From NCBI GenBank assembly GCA_002105175.1, contig MCGE01000005.1:310001-374000 (forward strand): a DNA stretch of 64,000 nt. Reading direction: 5' to 3'. Each line of letters opens with the position of its first letter. Position 1 is the first letter of the stretch. The position numbers and the translations under genes are program-made. The notes under the pieces were generated by a model. That model did no database searches. It was not told the origin of the DNA and saw only the letters and a program-made list of their open reading frames with translations. Shown here piece by piece: positions 11,055-23,478 of this stretch. Source of the stretch: Absidia repens (Eukaryota; Mucoromycota; Mucoromycetes; Mucorales; Cunninghamellaceae).

Positions 11055-13016
11055 CTACGTTTCGTTTCCTAAAGTACCAAGCTGTTGCAGAAATTGATGC
11101 GGTGACAGAATATCGGTTGAGCCATAAGAGATCTTCTTTTTTTGATTGTTCGCCTATATCATAAAAGCACAGCGTAAGTACACATAATTCCATTAAATTC
11201 CACTTTACCCCCAATCCGCACACAGCGCTTACCGTAGCAAGTTCTTGTAAATTTTGATATTCCACATAATTGCCACCACCAACAACAAAAACAATAGCTT
11301 CCTGGAAGGAAACCTTGTTTTGACGAGGTGACCGGTTGTTTTTGCTAAGCTTGGGATCAAAGTATAAAAAGTCATCGGCTTTTGAAGGTTCGTTTTGAGG
11401 AGGTGACATGATATCCGATACAATTTTACTGATCACGAGTTCTTTTTTGGTTGGTAACAAGTTTTTCACACCAGATAAAAGATTTTCAAATCCACCGCCA
11501 AGCCCACCTTCCTTCAAACGATCAGTCAACTACGCAACAAAACCAATAGAATAATAATAAAAAAAAAAGGGGCTGCGTGAACAACATATTAAAAAATAAA
11601 TACTGATTTCTTTAGAACTTACCCTGTTTCCAATACTGCTGAACCCACGGAATAATTCGTTTTGAGAAAAACCACCAGAGGCATTTGGATTTGGAGACGA
11701 GATCATGGAAGTCATTCGCATTAAAGCTCGTACCCTGAGTAATAAATAATACAATGTTGTCAGAGTAGAGTACATATATGCACTTTATAGAGGTGCACAT
11801 AAACTTACTTTTCAATGTATTTAAGAGGAGCCATGTCACAGCCTGCGGCTTCCAAAGCTTTCTTGTAGGCGTCCATATCTTCAGGGGAGACTTCAGCAAT
11901 AGAGAGATAATAGATTAAAAAAAGTCGCATCTTGTCTTCGGGATTTTTCTTCTCCGGATCATTGATTGTTTCCAGTAATAACGTCTTGGCCTACAAAAAC
12001 GACATGAAATATCAATGAGCTTGCCATCGCACATACATTTGCCCTGTCACCGCTCCACCACATTGCATACTTTACCTGTTTAGTAATGCTTTCTTCAATT
12101 TGGAAAAATGTATCCAGTTGCCTATCCTTGATGTGATTGAGTAACGATGTTGCCACATTCATATGCATATCCAAAGTAGCTTTTCTTGCCGTCAATTCAG
12201 GTAAAGCATCAATTGCTGATTTGAGGATCTTTGTATTCGATGACATATCACTAATGGAAAGAATAATTAAGAAGTTAGCATTTATCAAGAGATTGTAATC
12301 TTTTGTTTTATTTCATCACTTGCATTTGACTAACGTCTTCCAAAGAGCTGACACCACTGATCCGAGTAATTTCAGCGGCATCCTTTTTGTAGTTGTTTAG
12401 TTCAATATCAATATCCTCTGAGATCATACAAAAATAATAAAAGCGTAAATTATCAGGATCATGAGGAGGGAGGTGCAATGGTACAATAATTACCTGCCAC
12501 TTGGGGGAAGGGACTAGAAGCATTTTTGTTCCAAAAAAAGTCTTTGCTGTCCACGTCGTAACTGCGCCTTGATTGGTTGTTTTCATCAGCCTATAACAAA
12601 TTAAATAAGTGAGCAGAGGTAGTCAAACGATATCTTATTTCAAGCGACTTACTTCAATCGATATTCTGTTAAGTTTCAAACCAAGTACGTCATGGACAAG
12701 AGCTTGATAAGTCCAAGAATGGCCAAGCATTGGGGTAATATCCATGCTACGATCCAAGAGAATAAGCACTATATATAAAGTAAGTAAAAAGTCTAGTCAA
12801 AATCCACATCCTAAACACGCTCCTCTTTTTTTTTATAGTGGTGGGCAAAAAGATCATAGTACCTGGTCGTTGTAAATTGACAGAGCTGTTGATATTTTCA
12901 GAAAATAAGTTGGTGCGAGAGTTCATGATATGATCACGGAGTTTGCTGTCGAGTTTCTGTGCAATCATTTCGGCAGCATTTCCCTTTGGGCACCGAATAA
13001 TGGGAATCACACCTAA

Positions 13017-13052
<36 letters not shown>

Positions 13053-14065
13053 GTTTCGAGTCATCATTATTAGTAGTGCCATAGTGATATTTTGTATATG
13101 TATATTTAGCTTACCCAAAGTTACGATCACTGAAAAGAGAGAGTTAACAGCACGATCAACGGTTTCTTCAATCAAGCTTTCAGGTGCACTTGGATTATTC
13201 AGGTTCACAAAGGCTTCAGTTTGATTGAGAGAGAAGACATCAGGGTTCGTACATACAAAATTGAGATACTGGTCATACACCTACATGAAGAAGGGGTAGA
13301 TATAAATGATTTCATTACTCCAGCTACAAAGCCAACCAGTCCGTATTCTGCTAAATTTACCTGCGTGATGGCATCAGAAGTATTGTTGGAGATTGTGGTT
13401 GTTGCAAAGTCTTCCAGTAAAGGTCGAGGAATGGTGGAGCAAAAGTTAACATAGTAGGAGTCGTACAAACTTCGGTTCAAATCCTGAATATATCAAAAAG
13501 TTGAGTTAGTATCAAACGGTATATATATACTGATGTATTGTATTGTTCTGCTTATATGCTATAATATTGTACTTACTTCGCAAACTTTCTTTATGTTTTC
13601 AGTTGTAGGTTCCAGAAAATAAATGGCAGGCACATCAGGTAATGGTGACCTATCTTGGTTCAATAGCCTAAAGAAGAGCAAAGAAGAAAATATTAACGAA
13701 TATGAGTGAAAGGACAGGTATTTTGCCGTTTGTCGTTGGTAATCTATTGCCTGCTTACATATGAACTGTAATGCCGTTTTCACGAAGATCGTTAACTCGC
13801 ATAATGGAAGAGACTACATCCTGACCAAACTTGTCGAAAACAAGTACTTTCCACACAGCATTGTCCTGAAGTACCTTGGCATCGCTATATTGGTCCATTT
13901 CTTTGCTGGTGTCGGTAGATGTATTAAGATTGAGCATGGACGCGACAGCAGCTGATAAAATAAAAATGACAAATGAGTATAAATCTAACCAGAGTTTTTC
14001 TTTATTTTATTCTCACCGTATTGTTTTGCCCGCAAAGAAGTTGAATCCGTTACTGTGGTGACCAT
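11055..14065 (-). CDS. SLY1: SLY1-type SM protein (ER-Golgi SNARE regulator)
   Basis: A Sec1/Munc18 protein that clasps Golgi syntaxin (Sed5) and promotes SNARE assembly in ER-Golgi transport. The spliced product is about 640 residues against 666 in yeast. Seen in order: [17 protein letters not shown] at the N-terminus, [76 protein letters not shown] (the hallmark of domain 3), a C-terminal segment with [19 protein letters not shown], then a last exon beginning after an AG near 11147 and ending in [10 protein letters not shown] at the stop 11055-11057. The start ATG complements 14063-14065. There are about nine introns; one near 13018-13050 contains a pure A run of about 30 bases. The next gene, ERG26, is on the same strand 550 bp away with its own promoter space. 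Confidence 0.92.
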
Positions 14066-14613
14066 GATGTAAATGTCTGATGAGAACGTATTCAAACGGA
14101 AAGAAAAAGATTGACAAAAAAAATTGGGCTATTCAAAATCACACCAAATTCAACCCCAGCTGCCATCGTGCCAGTAACAGAACCGATAGTGGGGTCTATT
14201 AGCTTGTTGGCATATTGGGGAATTTTATTCACTTAAAATACGCCAAGCTCTAACTTTTTTATTTTATTTTTATTTTTATTTTCGCCCGCTGCCAATAATC
14301 CTCAGCAACAAAGCCTTCGGCTACCGCACCTTATCCTATCTCTTTTATCGTTCAAAGAATAAAAATCAGTATAATATGAGTCAATATAAGATAATAGTGT
14401 GTTTTTTTTATTTGGAGAAACGTAATCAAAGTAAATATAAATTAATAAATAGTAGAAAGTGGTATCATAACATGCACTGTACGATCCAATCAACAAAAAT
14501 TATAACTAAGTATAAGATAATATATGATAAAACTATTGGGAATTGTGAGACTTGTAGTACTATTTGTTTAAGCAAATGAAAAGAATCAATCAGGGATGAA
14601 TAAAATTTCAATT
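14066..14613. other. AT-rich intergenic region
   Basis: Promoter space of SLY1 and 3' flank of ERG26. It contains a TTTTA-rich simple tract at 14255-14283 and otherwise nothing recognisable. Confidence 0.5.
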
Positions 14614-15719
14614 TTAATTTGCATCACTTACTTCAACACCAATTTTGATTCCTTCTTCCAACCCAATTATAGGTTCATAATCCAATAGAGCGCGTGCTTT
14701 GTCAATATTGAAATAGCGAGAGCTCATGGCTTGCTTGATCCGAGACCGAGTCATACCTTCCTTGAGTTGCGATTTGTCCCAAAAGAGTGCTTTGATATCG
14801 TAGATTGTTTCACTGATATAGGCGATCACCATACTGGCATTATAAGACAGGATGATCTTCTTCGACTTGGGCATATCCTTTCCGTACTCATACCACACCT
14901 TGGATGCAAAGTCCCAAAAAGGCACAGGTGTTCCATTGGTGAGATTGAAGGCTTGGCCGCCAACAGGAGAGCTTGAAGATAAGGCTAGTTTTTCAGCGGC
15001 AAGGACATGGGCGTAGGCAATATTCCCAACATACGTAAAGTCCATCAAGGAAGTGTTGTTACCAATTTGGAACCGATGTTGCCCGCGTTGACATACTTCA
15101 ATCATACCAGGAATTAATTGACGATCACCAGGACCAAAAATGGCTGAAGGGCGAATAGTGCACGTCTGGACACCAGCAATGCCATTTGCAGCCAGTACCA
15201 CCTTTTCACATTCAATCTAACAAAAAAGATAGAATTCAGTACACTCGTACATCATTTTGTGAATGACAAATCCATTACCTTGGATTCAGTATATACATCG
15301 ATGGCTTGGGGAGGGTATGGCGTATGTTCATCTACATTGACCATGGGTTCACCTGTCGAAATGACACTTCCAGAGCTAGTTACTACCAATACAGGGACAT
15401 GGGCTTCTTGACAGGCCTTGATGACATTTTTTGTTCCATCCACATTGATGGAGAAGTACAAGTCACGAGGAGGATTACTGGAATTGACATGAGGAGGAGA
15501 AGCGGTATGAATGACAGCAGTGATCCCAGCCATAGCTTGAAGCACATCACCATACTTTCGAAGGTCGCCGGTATGGTAGGTCACATCGGTATCAGGTTCC
15601 TTAGGTTCGGCTATGTCAAACACGGCAATAGTGGATCCATCCTTTCGAGCACGAATTTGTTCAATGACATGACGGCCTAAAAAGCCACCACCACCAATGA
15701 CAAGATAAGAATGAGGCAT
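14614..15719 (-). CDS. ERG26: Sterol-4-alpha-carboxylate 3-dehydrogenase (ERG26/NSDHL-like)
   Basis: An NAD(P)-dependent short-chain dehydrogenase of the 3-beta-HSD family; in ergosterol synthesis Erg26 oxidises and decarboxylates the C4-carboxysterol at the ER. Two exons give about 347 residues, against 349 in yeast. Exon 1 starts at the ATG complementing 15717-15719 and holds the Rossmann nucleotide-binding glycines (VIGGGGFLGRHV, residues 6-17), AVIHTASPP, VVTSSGSV and the catalytic YTESK (Y-x3-K) right at the splice junction. Exon 2 (from about 15216) holds TIRPSAIFGPGD, MDFTYVGNIAYAHVLAAEK and GQAFNLTNGTPVPFWDF. The intron is about 62 bases. The longer open frame extending upstream of 15719 is low-complexity 5' flank. 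A related 3-beta-HSD paralogue with another sterol substrate cannot be excluded. Confidence 0.85.
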
Positions 15720-16276
15720 GATGATCAATTGAAAAAAGGAAGAAAGAAAAAAACGAAGACAACAAAAAATAGACGTTCCACCTCCAATGAAAATAAAAAT
15801 GGCGGGTGTTAAAAACAAATAATAAAATCCACAATGACAACTACCCACACCTAGAGGTATAAATATCAAATAATCCAGTAATAACGCATCTCAGTCCAAC
15901 TGACATCAACTAAATATCCCCATATGTATTTTTCCTGATAATAGACAAAAATGTGTGTTGACATAATTGCATACTGCTAGCCTTCACTTCAAGCATTTTT
16001 TATTAAAACAAAGATATAACAGATAAACTAAAGGCAAAATAAAGTCGAGTGTATGTATAAATGTATGTGTGTGTGTGTGTGTGTGTATGAGTGTGAGTGC
16101 GAGTATGGGCGTGAGTGCGGGCGTTAGGGAGGAGGTGAGCGTGTCCTTGAGTGTGGGTGTATCAAAAACCTATAAAAGTTCGACGGGGAAAGGGATATAG
16201 TGTAGGCGAAGCAAAAAGGAAGGGGAGGGTAGATCAAAGAAGGTGGATAGAAAATACGAAGTAAAGGGTAGCGGAT
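15720..16276. repeat. Intergenic region with GT microsatellite
   Basis: ERG26 promoter side and 3' flank of the RRM gene. Positions 16062-16150 are (GT)n grading into GTGAGTG-type repeats. Nothing else is seen. Confidence 0.6.
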
Positions 16277-16863
16277 CTAATCTGAATCATCTTCATCAGA
16301 GTCATCGTCGTCGTCCATTTTGGCTTGTTTGGCGCGTTGTTCCGTTTCATTATCGTTGTCACGTTTACCCAGGGCGGTTGTGTTGTTTGATGGTTTTGTC
16401 CTCAGTCTAAAAGTACCGTCCAGTAAAGCAACAGCATCAGCTTTATTTTTTGCGTATACAATTTTCTTAGAGAGAAAGAGAAAGAGAAAGAGAATGAGTG
16501 TTAAACAAGTTCGAAAATCAAACAAAGGGAATGAATGAGTGTGGGTGGTAGCTTACCAAAGGCTTGTCATAAAATACAAAGCCATCCAAACTTCGCATAG
16601 CCGTAGTGGCAGAAGCAACATCAGCAAAAGCAACAAAGGCTTGTTCACGTAGCTTCTCGGTCGACTTGGCTTTGACATCAACTAGGTGACCGTAACTTGA
16701 GAATAAATTGTACAGTGATGCTTTGAGTTCTGTTAAAAATTAAACCATGTCAGCACACAGAAAACTTTTCAGGCATTCAAGTCATTTGATCTTTACCTTG
16801 CACATGCACTCTATTGTTCAGGTTTGTGATGTATAACGTCTGATTAGGTGGAATGTCGGCCAT
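16277..16863 (-). CDS. MSL1: U2 snRNP B''/U1A-like single-RRM protein
   Basis: A spliceosomal RNA-binding protein of the U1A/U2B'' family, which binds a U snRNA stem-loop, with U2A' in the case of B''. Three exons give about 142 residues. Exon 1 (ATG at 16861-16863) holds RNP2 (TLYITNLNNRV). Exon 2 holds SLYNLFSSYGHLVDVKA, RNP1 (REQAFVAFADVASATTAMRS) and DGFVFYDKPL. Exon 3 holds KIVYAKNKADAVALLDGTF and then an acidic tail ending DDDSDEDDSD. Animal U1A and B'' have a second RRM; here the acidic tail replaces it, as in the short yeast Msl1 (111 aa). The intron between exons 2 and 3 contains an AGAAAG run. Whether it serves U2, U1 or both cannot be told. Confidence 0.82.
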
Positions 16864-17348
16864 ATGGAATAGACAAAAGATGAATGCGCGTACTTTTATG
16901 TAAAAAAAAAAAAAAAAGGAAGGAAGAGCTGAGAGAAAAAAATATTCAGTCCACCAAGAGCAATACAAAAAAAAATTCGTGACTGATGGAATTTTAATTC
17001 CAGCTATACGACCATTCGCCATTGTCCAGGCTCATCCAATTGACCGCAAAAGGCACTACCATTATTTAACACGAAGAACCCAATTTTTATTGAATAATAC
17101 ATATATAAGCGAGTAAAGAAAATAGCATTGGAAGAAAGAAACAGACTATGATAAGGGAAGGGATGGTTGATGTAAAAGATAAACTATTGTATGGTTAAAA
17201 TAAATTGGGGGAATATCCTAATCTAAATAAAACAACTATCATAATCGCCTTTTCAACCAATATAAAATATGACACTTTTTTTCCATAAAATTCATCTATT
17301 CAGTTTCCTTTTCGTTGCTATTATTCATTGTATCGTAGATAAAGCAAA
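16864..17348. other. Intergenic AT-rich region
   Basis: 5' flank of the RRM gene and 3' flank of transketolase on the same strand. It contains an A run (16901-16917) and no recognisable feature. Confidence 0.5.
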
Positions 17349-19951
17349 TCAAAGAGAGACTCCGAGTTCAGGGACATAGCCAACCTTCTGGTAATGAGCA
17401 ATGACCTTGTGAGCCTTGGCAACAGTAGCTTCGGTAGTGATGTTGAATTTATTGTACAAGTCCTTGAAAGGCGCAGAAGCACCGAACGACGTCATACCCA
17501 CATGAGCATGGGCATAGCGTTCCCAGCCCCACACACCAAGAGCTTCCACAGAGACAACAGGGATACCAGGAGAAAGCACTGATTTCTTGTATTCTTCAGA
17601 TTGTTCGTCATAGAGTTCAGTACAAGGCATGGACACCACACGAGCCGCCACATTTTCAAAGGAAAGCTTCTTGGCGGCATCCACTGCAAGACTAACTTCG
17701 GAACCGGTGGCCACAAATATGATCTTGGGGTCGATAGCATTTTGAAGGATATATCCACCCTTGCGAACAGCTTCAATGGACGATCCTTCCAGTTGAGGTA
17801 AACCTTGACGAGACAGGGCAATCACAGAGGGACGATGTTGATTTTCGAGAGCAACCAAGTAAGTACCAGAAACCTCGTTCCCATCAGCGGGGCGGAATGT
17901 CATCATGTTTGGAGTGGATCGAGCTAATGTCAACGTTTCAATAGGTTGATGCGTAGGTCCATCTTCACCAAGGCCAATTGAATCGTGCGTCATCACATAA
18001 AGGACACGAAGATGAGATAAAGCAGATAGCCTAGCAGCACCCCATCCATAAGTTAGGAAGTTCAAGAAGGTGCCACCAAAGGGAATGATCCCGCCATAAA
18101 AAGCCATACCATTCATGATGGAGAACATCGCATGTTCACGAACACCGTAACGTAAATATCGACCAGAGTAGTCTCCAAGTCCAGTAGAGGGCTGTATGAA
18201 AAAAAAAAAAAAAATAAGCATCACCAATAATTTTTTTTTTTTTTTTTTTTTTTATGAGAGAAAGATAAGATACCTACATGTTGGAAGTCCACAGCAGTTT
18301 TCCATCGCGTCAAGTTGGAGGAAGTTAAATCAGCGGAGCCACCAATCAAGTCAGGAATGATATTGGACAAGGCAGTCAAAACAATTTCGGATGCTTTGCG
18401 AGTAGCCAGGGCAGCATCAGCAGGAGTAAATTTGGGCAAAGCAGCTTCCCACCCTTGAGGGAGTTTTCCACTAAAGCGACGTTCGACTTCGTTTGCATCT
18501 GTAGGAAATTCTTGCTTGTATTTTGCGAAGAGAGCGTTCCAATTAGCTTCAGCCTCAGCACCATGGGCTGCATGAGCAGCATACAAATCATAAACCTATA
18601 TAAATAAATCAAAACAAACAATCAGATGATGCTTTATAAACCACCAAGCACAATAAGCACCAAAATTTACCTCCTTTGGGACAACATAGGATTCTTCTGG
18701 ATTGAAACCAAACTTTTGCTTGACTTGCTTTATATCATCAGCTATATACATAAAGAAGATTAATAAAAATATATTATCATAATAGTATTCATGACTATAT
18801 TTACCTGAGAGAGGAGAACCGTGAGTTTTTTCTTCACCCTGAAGTAAAGAGCCATAGCCTGAAAAGGTGAATATAATGAAAGAATGAGTCATATTTTGTT
18901 AGGAAATAATAATGTGTGTGGTGAACTTACCGATAGTAGTCTTGATTTTGATCAAAGAAGGTTTATCAGTGACAGACTTGGCTTCTTCAATAGCTTTGTT
19001 GATAGCTTCAATATCATTATCACCATCAGCAACTACTAGAGTATGCCAGCCATAAGATTGGAAGCGTTGAATAGTGTCCTCAGTGAAGCAGAGAGCTGTA
19101 GAGCCATCAATAGTGATTTCGTTGTCATCATAGAGAGCAATGAGTTTGCCTAGCTTCCAATGACTAAATTGAAGAAAAGAGAGAGAAAAAAAAAAAATAG
19201 AGTACATATGAGGAGTTCGATGGGGAATTATTTTTTAATCGAGGATATAACAAAGTTTACCCAGCAAGAGAAATGGCTTCAGCGGAAATACCTTCTTGAA
19301 GACAACCATCACCAAGCATGACAAAAGAATAATGATTAAAAATATCATAACCAGGCTTGTTGAATGTGGAAGCATAATGAGCTTCAGCAGCAGCCAAACC
19401 AACAGCATTGGCAATACCTAAAACGAAAACAAAAACAGAATAAAGAAGCATGAATTAGATACGACACGAAATCCTATTATTTCCATTCAACTAAGATTAA
19501 AGGCCTACCTTGACCAAGAGGCCCAGTGGTGACTTCAACACCAGGTGTATCATTAGCTTCAGGATGACCAGGAGTTCTGTTGATAAATTTTGGATTGGTA
19601 TTTGTTATTATAAATAAATAATAATAAATAAGGCCCGTCTCGTCACGTATAAACTTACTTGCTTCCAAGTTGTCGGAATTGTTTCAGATCATCCATAGTG
19701 ACATCGTAGCCTAAAAGATGCAATAAGACATATTGAAGAGCACAACCATGACCATTAGAGAGGACAAAACGATCGCGATTGATGAAACTTGGATTCTTGG
19801 GATTTACTGTAAGATGCTTGGTGAATAAGACATGAGCCATGGGAGCACAGCCCATTGGGGCACCAGGATGTCCAGAGTTGGCGCCACGGACTACATCAGC
19901 AGAGAGTACACGGACAGTGTCAATAGCATGTTGCTCAGTTGTTTTAACCAT
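17349..19951 (-). CDS. TKL1: Transketolase
   Basis: A thiamine-diphosphate enzyme of the non-oxidative pentose phosphate pathway that moves two-carbon ketol units between sugar phosphates in the cytosol. Eight exons give about 675 residues, the usual size. Seen: [20 protein letters not shown] at the N-terminus, [33 protein letters not shown] as a separate small exon, the TPP motif [18 protein letters not shown] through [10 protein letters not shown], the catalytic glutamate in [31 protein letters not shown] of the donor-substrate site, and the C-terminal domain starting [12 protein letters not shown]. The start ATG complements 19949-19951 and the stop is at 17349-17351. The last intron (about 18192-18280) has an A run and a T run 18 bases apart. 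Confidence 0.96.
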
Positions 19952-20917
19952 GTTAAATTTGAGAATAAAAAAAAATGAATGTATAAAGAAAAATAAAAAA
20001 GAAAAAGGAGAAAAGGGGAAGAAAAAAAAAGCGCCACCCTTTGAAATGTTGAAACCAACTTTTTTACATGATAAATTTTAGGCTACCGCTCTAGGCCTCT
20101 CGGATAAATGATTTCTGATTGGCTCACTCTTCAACCATTTTTTCTAAATCAAGCATAGCGTAGTCAACTATCCTGCAAAAGAGCTTCGTGTATCTGCTGC
20201 CCCTGCACTTTTATGCTTAATACTGATGTTGATCCCACTCAATTCAGCGATTGGACACTTCCAAAGTTACACTTCCCACACGGATATTTTATTTTGAAAA
20301 GAGTTTCGGTAAAGGTGTTAACTTTCTTTTGTTTGTATGTGCATGAAAAATATCTTCTCATAGGTCACTTCCTTGTTATTTTTAATGTCTCTATCATATG
20401 TGAAACTTTGAAAAGGTAATCTTGTACTTTCTGTGCGTATCGTAACATTAACGGGGTACTCTATGTGTCACTAAGCTCATTATGGAAGTTGAGGGCTTTT
20501 TTCTTTCTTACGAAAAAAACTGGCAACTTCCACTATGTATCAGCACTAATGCTAGTTTTTTCAAAAGATTACTTGTACCACGGAAAGCATCTTATTGTAG
20601 ATTATACTGTGGCCAAGGGTGAGAAAAATATATTACATAGCTTCTTATTCCTGGTTCCTGAATCAACTGTAAAATATATCTGGTCAAACACGGTAGACGA
20701 GGAAGATATATGGCTATATATATTATTTATAAAGTCTACGTGTTGATCGTAGAGGTTAGCTCAAGTTACAGCTTATACAGTTTACGGTAATATTTGAATG
20801 TTGAATTTGGCATTTTTTTTTTTTCTTCCTTGCGCTATCGGGGATAAAATCCCCATATTTTGCGGACGAGCGATTTTATTTCTGAATCCCCTCCATCTCC
20901 TCCCTTCAACAAAGATC
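19952..20917. promoter_or_regulatory. Divergent promoter region of TKL1 and the FKBP-TPR gene
   Basis: The two flanking genes point away from each other, so both promoters lie here. An ATG-initiated segment at 20213-20308 with good splice-like ends is listed separately. Positions 20815-20825 are a T run before the FKBP-TPR gene. Confidence 0.5.
20213..20756 (+). pseudogene. Possible small gene or gene relic (unrecognised)
   Basis: The ATG at 20213 opens 32 codons (MLNTDVDPTQFSDWTLPKLH, then FPHGYFILKRVS) that end at a donor-like GTAAAG (20309). AG acceptors follow at about 20364 and 20470. Downstream, two frames stay open: one reads IMEVEGFFLSYEKNWQLPLC, the other continues to a TGA near 20744. 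The phrase FPHGYFILKR faintly recalls the start of ricin-B-like repeats in fungal proteins, but the rest of such a repeat is absent. I cannot find one splice model that gives a convincing full protein. It could be a relic, a species-specific gene or chance. Confidence 0.25.
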
Positions 20918-22255
20918 ATGGAAAACACAAATACTGACAATAACATTATCAAATTGACTGAAGACGGGAAAGTCACCAAGCGAATCATCAAGGAAGGAAC
21001 CGGAAGACAGGCAGACAAGAGCAGCACTGTAACCAGTAAGAATATACGCGTGTTTAAATTATAAAATAATATAAAACTCTTGGGACGTGTTTAACCTGAC
21101 TGTTGCTTTATTTTTCAATAGTTCACTTCGAATCATATTTGGCAAAATCTGGCGTCAAGTACGACTCATCTCGTGATCGGGAGCTTCCTTTGACCATTGA
21201 CTTCACTGAAGGTAAAGTACAACAAACGCACAATACAAATCTCAAGTATGATTAACCGACTACTTCCTATTTGTTTTGCTTTTTTCCCTCTTTGCTCTTT
21301 TCGCCCCTCCTGCTATGGTGTATGTACCGAATACCAACCACAAGACGAAAGCAAGGTTATCAAAGGATGGGAGATCGCGATTCCAACAATGAAGATTGGT
21401 GAAGTGGCTGAAATTACCTGCTCATACAAGTATGGTGAGTTTTTGCGTCACATTTGATGGCAGGTGTATGTATGTGTACCAATTATAGACCTTTTTATTT
21501 TCTTCCATTTTGGCAATTTACGTGTCTAGGTTACGGTGTAGAAGGATTGTATCCACTGGTCCCTCCCAAATCAAAAATTCGTGCTCAAGTGGCATTATTA
21601 TCTGCATGGCATCGCATGACTACACCAAGAGAAAGGTTGGATGAGGCTCTGGTCAAAAAGGAAGAAGGTAGCATGTTTTTCAAATCAGGTGAAATAGATA
21701 TCGCGCTCTTGGCCTATATTGCTGTAAGATATTCAACATATATTAGGCGGTGATGATAAGTATTGAAGACATTCACGCTTTCTTAATAAAAATCATAATA
21801 GGCACGACGATATGTGATTGACCTTTGGGATTGCTCACCTGAGGACCTCAAGGAATGCCGCTTGCTGACCATAGCTATTCAGCTCAATATTAGTGCCTGT
21901 TACATGAAGTTGCGAAAATGGGCTGATGCTGTGGATACATTGAACTATGTTTTGGAACGGGACCCTAAAAATGTCAAGGCTTTTTATCGCTTGGGTCAGG
22001 TATACATGGAACAGCTGGAATACGATCAAGGCATTCTAGTCGTCAATGAGGGCTTGACGGTAAGGATATATAAAACAGAACACAAACAGATGATATACAA
22101 AAAGATTGATCCCCTTTGCCTTTTATTTTGTTCTTCTTCTATAGCTAATCCCCGACGATCCTCATCTGACAAGTATTCTGGCCACATTGAATGAAAAATC
22201 AAAAGCATCATTGAAAAGCAGCGTCCGTGTTTACAGGAATATGTTTTCAAAGTAG
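20918..22255 (+). CDS. FKBP-type immunophilin with C-terminal TPR
   Basis: About 285 residues from six exons, with ATG 20918-20920 and TAG 22253-22255. The N-terminal half is a PPIase-like FKBP domain: GVKYDSSRDRELPLTIDF, VIKGWEIAIPTMKIGEVAE, YGYGVEGLYPLVPPKSKI. The C-terminal half is a TPR module (LNISACYMKLRKWADAVDTL, DPKNVKAFYRLGQVYMEQLE). This is the FKBP6/FKBP8-like layout, in which the TPR usually binds Hsp90. Of the FKBP12 pocket, the tyrosine/aspartate (YD), VI..W and the YG tyrosine are kept, but the phenylalanine near the domain end is replaced (RAQV for VFDV), so catalysis may be weak. Upstream in-frame sequence lacks a better ATG. No transmembrane tail is visible, unlike animal FKBP8. 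Confidence 0.8.
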
Positions 22256-22860
22256 CATTATCTGTTTAGTCATATTTTAGCTATAGTAAAATTATATGTT
22301 GTTCACTCTGTCATCAGATTAATCCTATCCTAGTGTATTTTTATGCCTTCAATCTTTATTCACATTATCAAAATAAAATAAAATAAAACAAAGCTATAAC
22401 CCCAAACTATCACCGTCCTTTTCCCCCATTGTGCATTTTTATTTATTTTTTACAATGATATTAACATCATACTGATATACTGTCACATCCCCCTATCATT
22501 GTTTTACTGTAGCATCAACGTATGATGGTATGGTTGATTTTAGAGTCATCACATTGCCCAGCTCTATTTTTATCTTTACCAACAACATTTTAAAAAAAGT
22601 AATTGGAAACTATCACCTATCAATCATATCCTTCCCAAACCCAGCATTTAGTAGAAAAGACGTCTCGCATCATATCAATAAAAAGTAAAGTATTCCGTAT
22701 CAAACAATTGTAATGCTTTTATTGTGAGCCTTTTTATTCAACTAACAACTACATAACTAAAAAGTAACGACTAAACAAAAGGTATTCATCTACAAGTTCT
22801 AATCAAAATCTTAAATAAACACTACCAATCCGCTTCATATTGAATTTGTCGATAACTCGA
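22256..22860. other. Convergent 3' region
   Basis: Between the 3' ends of the FKBP-TPR gene and VMA13. It contains AATAAA-type signals (for example AAATAAAATAAAATAAAAC at 22371-22389), presumably used by one or both genes. Nothing else is seen. Confidence 0.5.
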
Positions 22861-23442
22861 TCAGAGTTCCCTATATGTACAATAAAAATAGGTTAATATC
22901 CATTGATATTGTAGATTCCTTTTTTTCTTGCTCTATACCAGGCTTGATGCATCAGTTTTTGTACGGAGCTGAGAGCTTGGTATCGGACATCTTGATCTTC
23001 GTGAGTCATCAGTTCCATAATGCGCTGCTTGGCACCTATTTCTTGCAAAAGTCTACACGTGTGATTTATAGATTAATTCTTTCAAGTCCATCAATCAACT
23101 GCTTTTGATAACACTCCTTTTTTTCACTTACTTTTTTCCCTGTCTAGAAGCAAACTTGACATAATGGCCAATATCGTTGGCAGCCACTGCCAATACAACT
23201 GCATTCGTAGATGTGCTTAAGATACGAGCAAGAGATCTTGATGACGGGAAAAAAAAAGGTTCAAGTTTTAATATGACGTTTCTTCTATTATTTATATTAA
23301 TTTTCTTTCCTACCGAAGTAGCTGGAAATTGTGTTCTTCCAACTTGTGAGTGTTTTCCTTCCAGAAGACATCGGATTTGTGTGGAGGAGACCATTCCAAC
23401 TTTCCAGTTTCCACTTCAGATGCATATTGTTCAAACGTACTA

Positions 23443-23478
<36 letters not shown>

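Noticed and set aside
13205..13490. tRNA-like GGTTCAAATCC at about 13470
   Set aside because: It lies in a SLY1 exon and no cloverleaf arms flank it.
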